Shown here piece after piece: positions 62,586-64,000 of a stretch of DNA of 64,000 nt. Position 1 is the first letter of the stretch. Each line of letters starts with the position of its first letter. The position numbers were made by a program, and so were the translations under genes. The notes beneath the pieces are model-generated. The model saw only the letters and a program-made list of their open reading frames with translations, ran no database searches and was not told the origin of the DNA. Source of the DNA: Microbispora triticiradicis (lineage in GTDB: Bacteria > Actinomycetota > Actinomycetes > Streptosporangiales > Streptosporangiaceae); contig QFZU02000007.1 of assembly GCA_003260025.2 (NCBI GenBank), positions 1 through 64,000 on the forward strand, in the 5' to 3' direction.

Positions 62586-62711
62586 GCCCGGCATCCTCTC
62601 GCGGGCGTCCGCCGTGCGCCCCCCGGACGGCCTCTCCGATGGCGCGAAATACGGTGAGGTGATGCTTCCGCCGCCGGCGAGGCGGACGGTGAGGGGACTG
62701 TGAGGGGAACC

Positions 62712-63647
62712 ATGACGGAGATGACCTATCGGCGGCTGGGGGACTCGGGGCTCGTCGTCTCGGCCGTCGGCCTCGGCGGCAACAACTTCGGCCGCAGGAT
62801 CGACCTCGACGCCACGCGCGCCGTGGTCGACGCCGCGCTCGACGCCGGCGTCACGCTGATCGACACCGCGGACATCTACGGGGAGTCGGAGGCCCTGCTC
62901 GGCGAGGTGCTGAAGGGGCGGCGCGACCAGGTCGTCCTCGCGACCAAGTTCGGCGGGGACGTGCACGGCGCCAACGGGCCCGACTGGGGCGCGCGGGCCT
63001 CGCGGCGCTACGTCCGCCTGGCGGTCGAACGGTCGCTGCGCCGGCTCGGGACCGACTGGATCGACCTCTACCAGTTGCACTTCCCCGATCCGTCCACACC
63101 GGTCGAGGAGACCCTGTCGGTCCTGACGGACCTGGTGCGGGAGGGGAAGGTCCGCTACCTGGGCTCGTCCAACTTCGCCGCCTGGCAGGTCACCGACGCG
63201 GACTGGATCGCCCGCACCGGTGGTCTGGAGCGCTTCGTCAGCGCCCAGAACGAGTACAGCCTGCTGGACCGCCGGGTGGAGCAGGAACTCGTCCCGGCGC
63301 TGACGTACCACGGCATCGGCCTGCTGCCGTACTTCCCGCTCGCCAACGGCCTGCTGACCGGCAAGTATCGGCGCGGGGAGCAGCCGCCGGAGGGCAGCCG
63401 CCTCGCCGGCCGTCCGCAGTATCTGACCGGCGAGCGGTTCGACGTGGTGGAGAGGCTGCGGGAGTTCGCCGAGCGGCAGGGCGTGACCCTGCTGGACGTG
63501 GCCATCGGGGGACTGCTCGCGCGGCCCGCCGTGTCGTCGGTGATCGCGGGCGCGACCCGGCCGGAGCAGGTCGCGGCCAACGCGGCGGCGGCCGGATGGC
63601 GGCCGGACGACGCGGCCCTGAAGGAGCTCGACGAGATCCTCAGCTGA
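62712..63647 (+). CDS. Aldo/keto reductase
   Basis: 311 residues from ATG 62712 (GAGGGG just upstream). TIM barrel of the AKR superfamily: Asp and Tyr of the tetrad in LIDTADIYGESE, Lys in VVLATKFGG, His in YQLHFPDPSTPVEETL; NADPH-binding SVIAGATRPEQV near the C-terminus. Predicted cytosolic NADPH-dependent carbonyl reductase of unknown substrate. Followed closely by an ArsR-type regulator. Confidence 0.92.
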   Translation: MTEMTYRRLGDSGLVVSAVGLGGNNFGRRIDLDATRAVVDAALDAGVTLIDTADIYGESEALLGEVLKGRRDQVVLATKFGGDVHGANGPDWGARASRRYVRLAVERSLRRLGTDWIDLYQLHFPDPSTPVEETLSVLTDLVREGKVRYLGSSNFAAWQVTDADWIARTGGLERFVSAQNEYSLLDRRVEQELVPALTYHGIGLLPYFPLANGLLTGKYRRGEQPPEGSRLAGRPQYLTGERFDVVERLREFAERQGVTLLDVAIGGLLARPAVSSVIAGATRPEQVAANAAAAGWRPDDAALKELDEILS

Positions 63648-63681
63648 TTACATAACCTTGCGGGAATATAGCCGAAGGGGT

Positions 63682-64000
63682 ATGTTCGGGGTCGTGCCAG
63701 CGACCTTCGACGTACTCGCCGAGCCCGTGCGGCGGCGGATCCTCGACCTGCTGCTCGAACGCCCCCGCCTCGTCGGGGAGCTCACCGAGCGGCTCGGCCT
63801 GACCCAGCCCGGCACCTCCAAGCACCTCAAGGTGCTGCGCGAGGCCGGGCTGGTCCGCGTGCGCAGGGACGCCCAGCGCCGGTGGTACGAGCTCCGCCCC
63901 GAGCCGCTCGCCGAGATCGACGCGTGGCTCGCGCCGTACCGGAGGCTGTGGTCGGCGAGCTTCGACGCGCTGGAGAGGCATCTGGACGAGACGCCCGACG
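63682..64000 (+). CDS. ArsR-family HTH regulator (3' end outside window)
   Basis: About 106 residues visible, open at the right edge. Winged helix: TFDVLAEPVRRRILDLL, ERPRLVGELTERLGLTQPG, TSKHLKVLREAGLVRVRR, then RRWYELRPEPLAEIDAWL. The last segment (YRRLWSASFDALERHL) is typical of ArsR proteins paired with an AHSA1/SRPBCC gene, which may follow beyond the window. It lacks the metal-binding ELCVCD motif of arsenic sensors. ATG 63682 sits close to GAAGGGG; GTG 63694 is an alternative. Confidence 0.85.
   Translation, partial: MFGVVPATFDVLAEPVRRRILDLLLERPRLVGELTERLGLTQPGTSKHLKVLREAGLVRVRRDAQRRWYELRPEPLAEIDAWLAPYRRLWSASFDALERHLDETPD

Overview
The window is very GC-rich, with strong G/C bias at third codon positions, many GTG starts, ATGA/GTGA start-stop overlaps, SARP-type regulators, a DmdR/IdeR-type iron box and a modular PKS/NRPS. 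This points to a filamentous actinomycete. A Streptosporangiaceae-like genus (Nonomuraea, Streptosporangium and relatives) is my guess from gene content, not from a marker gene. I see no tRNA, rRNA or CRISPR array.

Layout. (1) 1-12.2 kb: end of a secondary-metabolite cluster. A KS-AT type I PKS leaves the window on the minus strand, divergent from a C-A-T-C-A-T-TE NRPS that is translationally coupled to an FAD monooxygenase and an Sfp-type phosphopantetheinyl transferase. The first A domain reads as serine-specific. (2) 12.3-20.4 kb: complete minus-strand potassium operon, small ORF-kdpF-A-B-C-D-E, with an enlarged KdpC. (3) 20.5-28.1 kb: a SARP/NB-ARC/TPR regulator divergent from an FMN reductase and a DHFR-like protein, then a GH15 trehalase/glucoamylase coupled to a glucose dehydrogenase-like protein. 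(4) 28.4-30.6 kb: a secreted protein built of 60-bp repeats, and an ECF42-type sigma factor with its DGPF partner. (5) 30.7-44.2 kb: a desferrioxamine-like hydroxamate siderophore locus. Around one iron box lie a divergent uptake/processing operon (FecCD permeases, ATPase, penicillin acylase-like enzyme, GNAT, FhuF-like reductase) and a siderophore-binding lipoprotein; a second iron box precedes desA-desB-desC-desD.

(6) 44.6-54.3 kb is the least ordinary part. On the minus strand lie, in order of transcription, a RimK/MvdD-like ATP-grasp ligase, a SARP/NB-ARC regulator, a 70-residue small protein (possible aroma-sacti-type leader or precursor), a class III cyclase/AAA/TPR protein, a cytoplasmic subtilisin-like protease and a GAF protein. 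An IS200/IS605-type tnpB element sits between the small protein and the cyclase. Its inferred right end supplies the stop codon of the small protein, so a longer C-terminus may have been cut off. I propose this as a candidate peptide-modification (RiPP-like) or proteolytic-signalling system.

(7) 54.5-64 kb: crcB-DUF190-crcB fluoride export operon, a Tat-secreted PhoX-like protein, a PASTA membrane protein with a coupled partner, a CBS protein coupled to an ArsB/P-protein-like transporter, a double-Nudix protein, an aldo/keto reductase, and the start of an ArsR-type regulator.

Several unrelated proteins here (FhuF-like, penicillin acylase, ATP-grasp, DesD, the secreted protein) carry in-frame low-complexity or tandem-repeat insertions, which looks like a trait of this genome.
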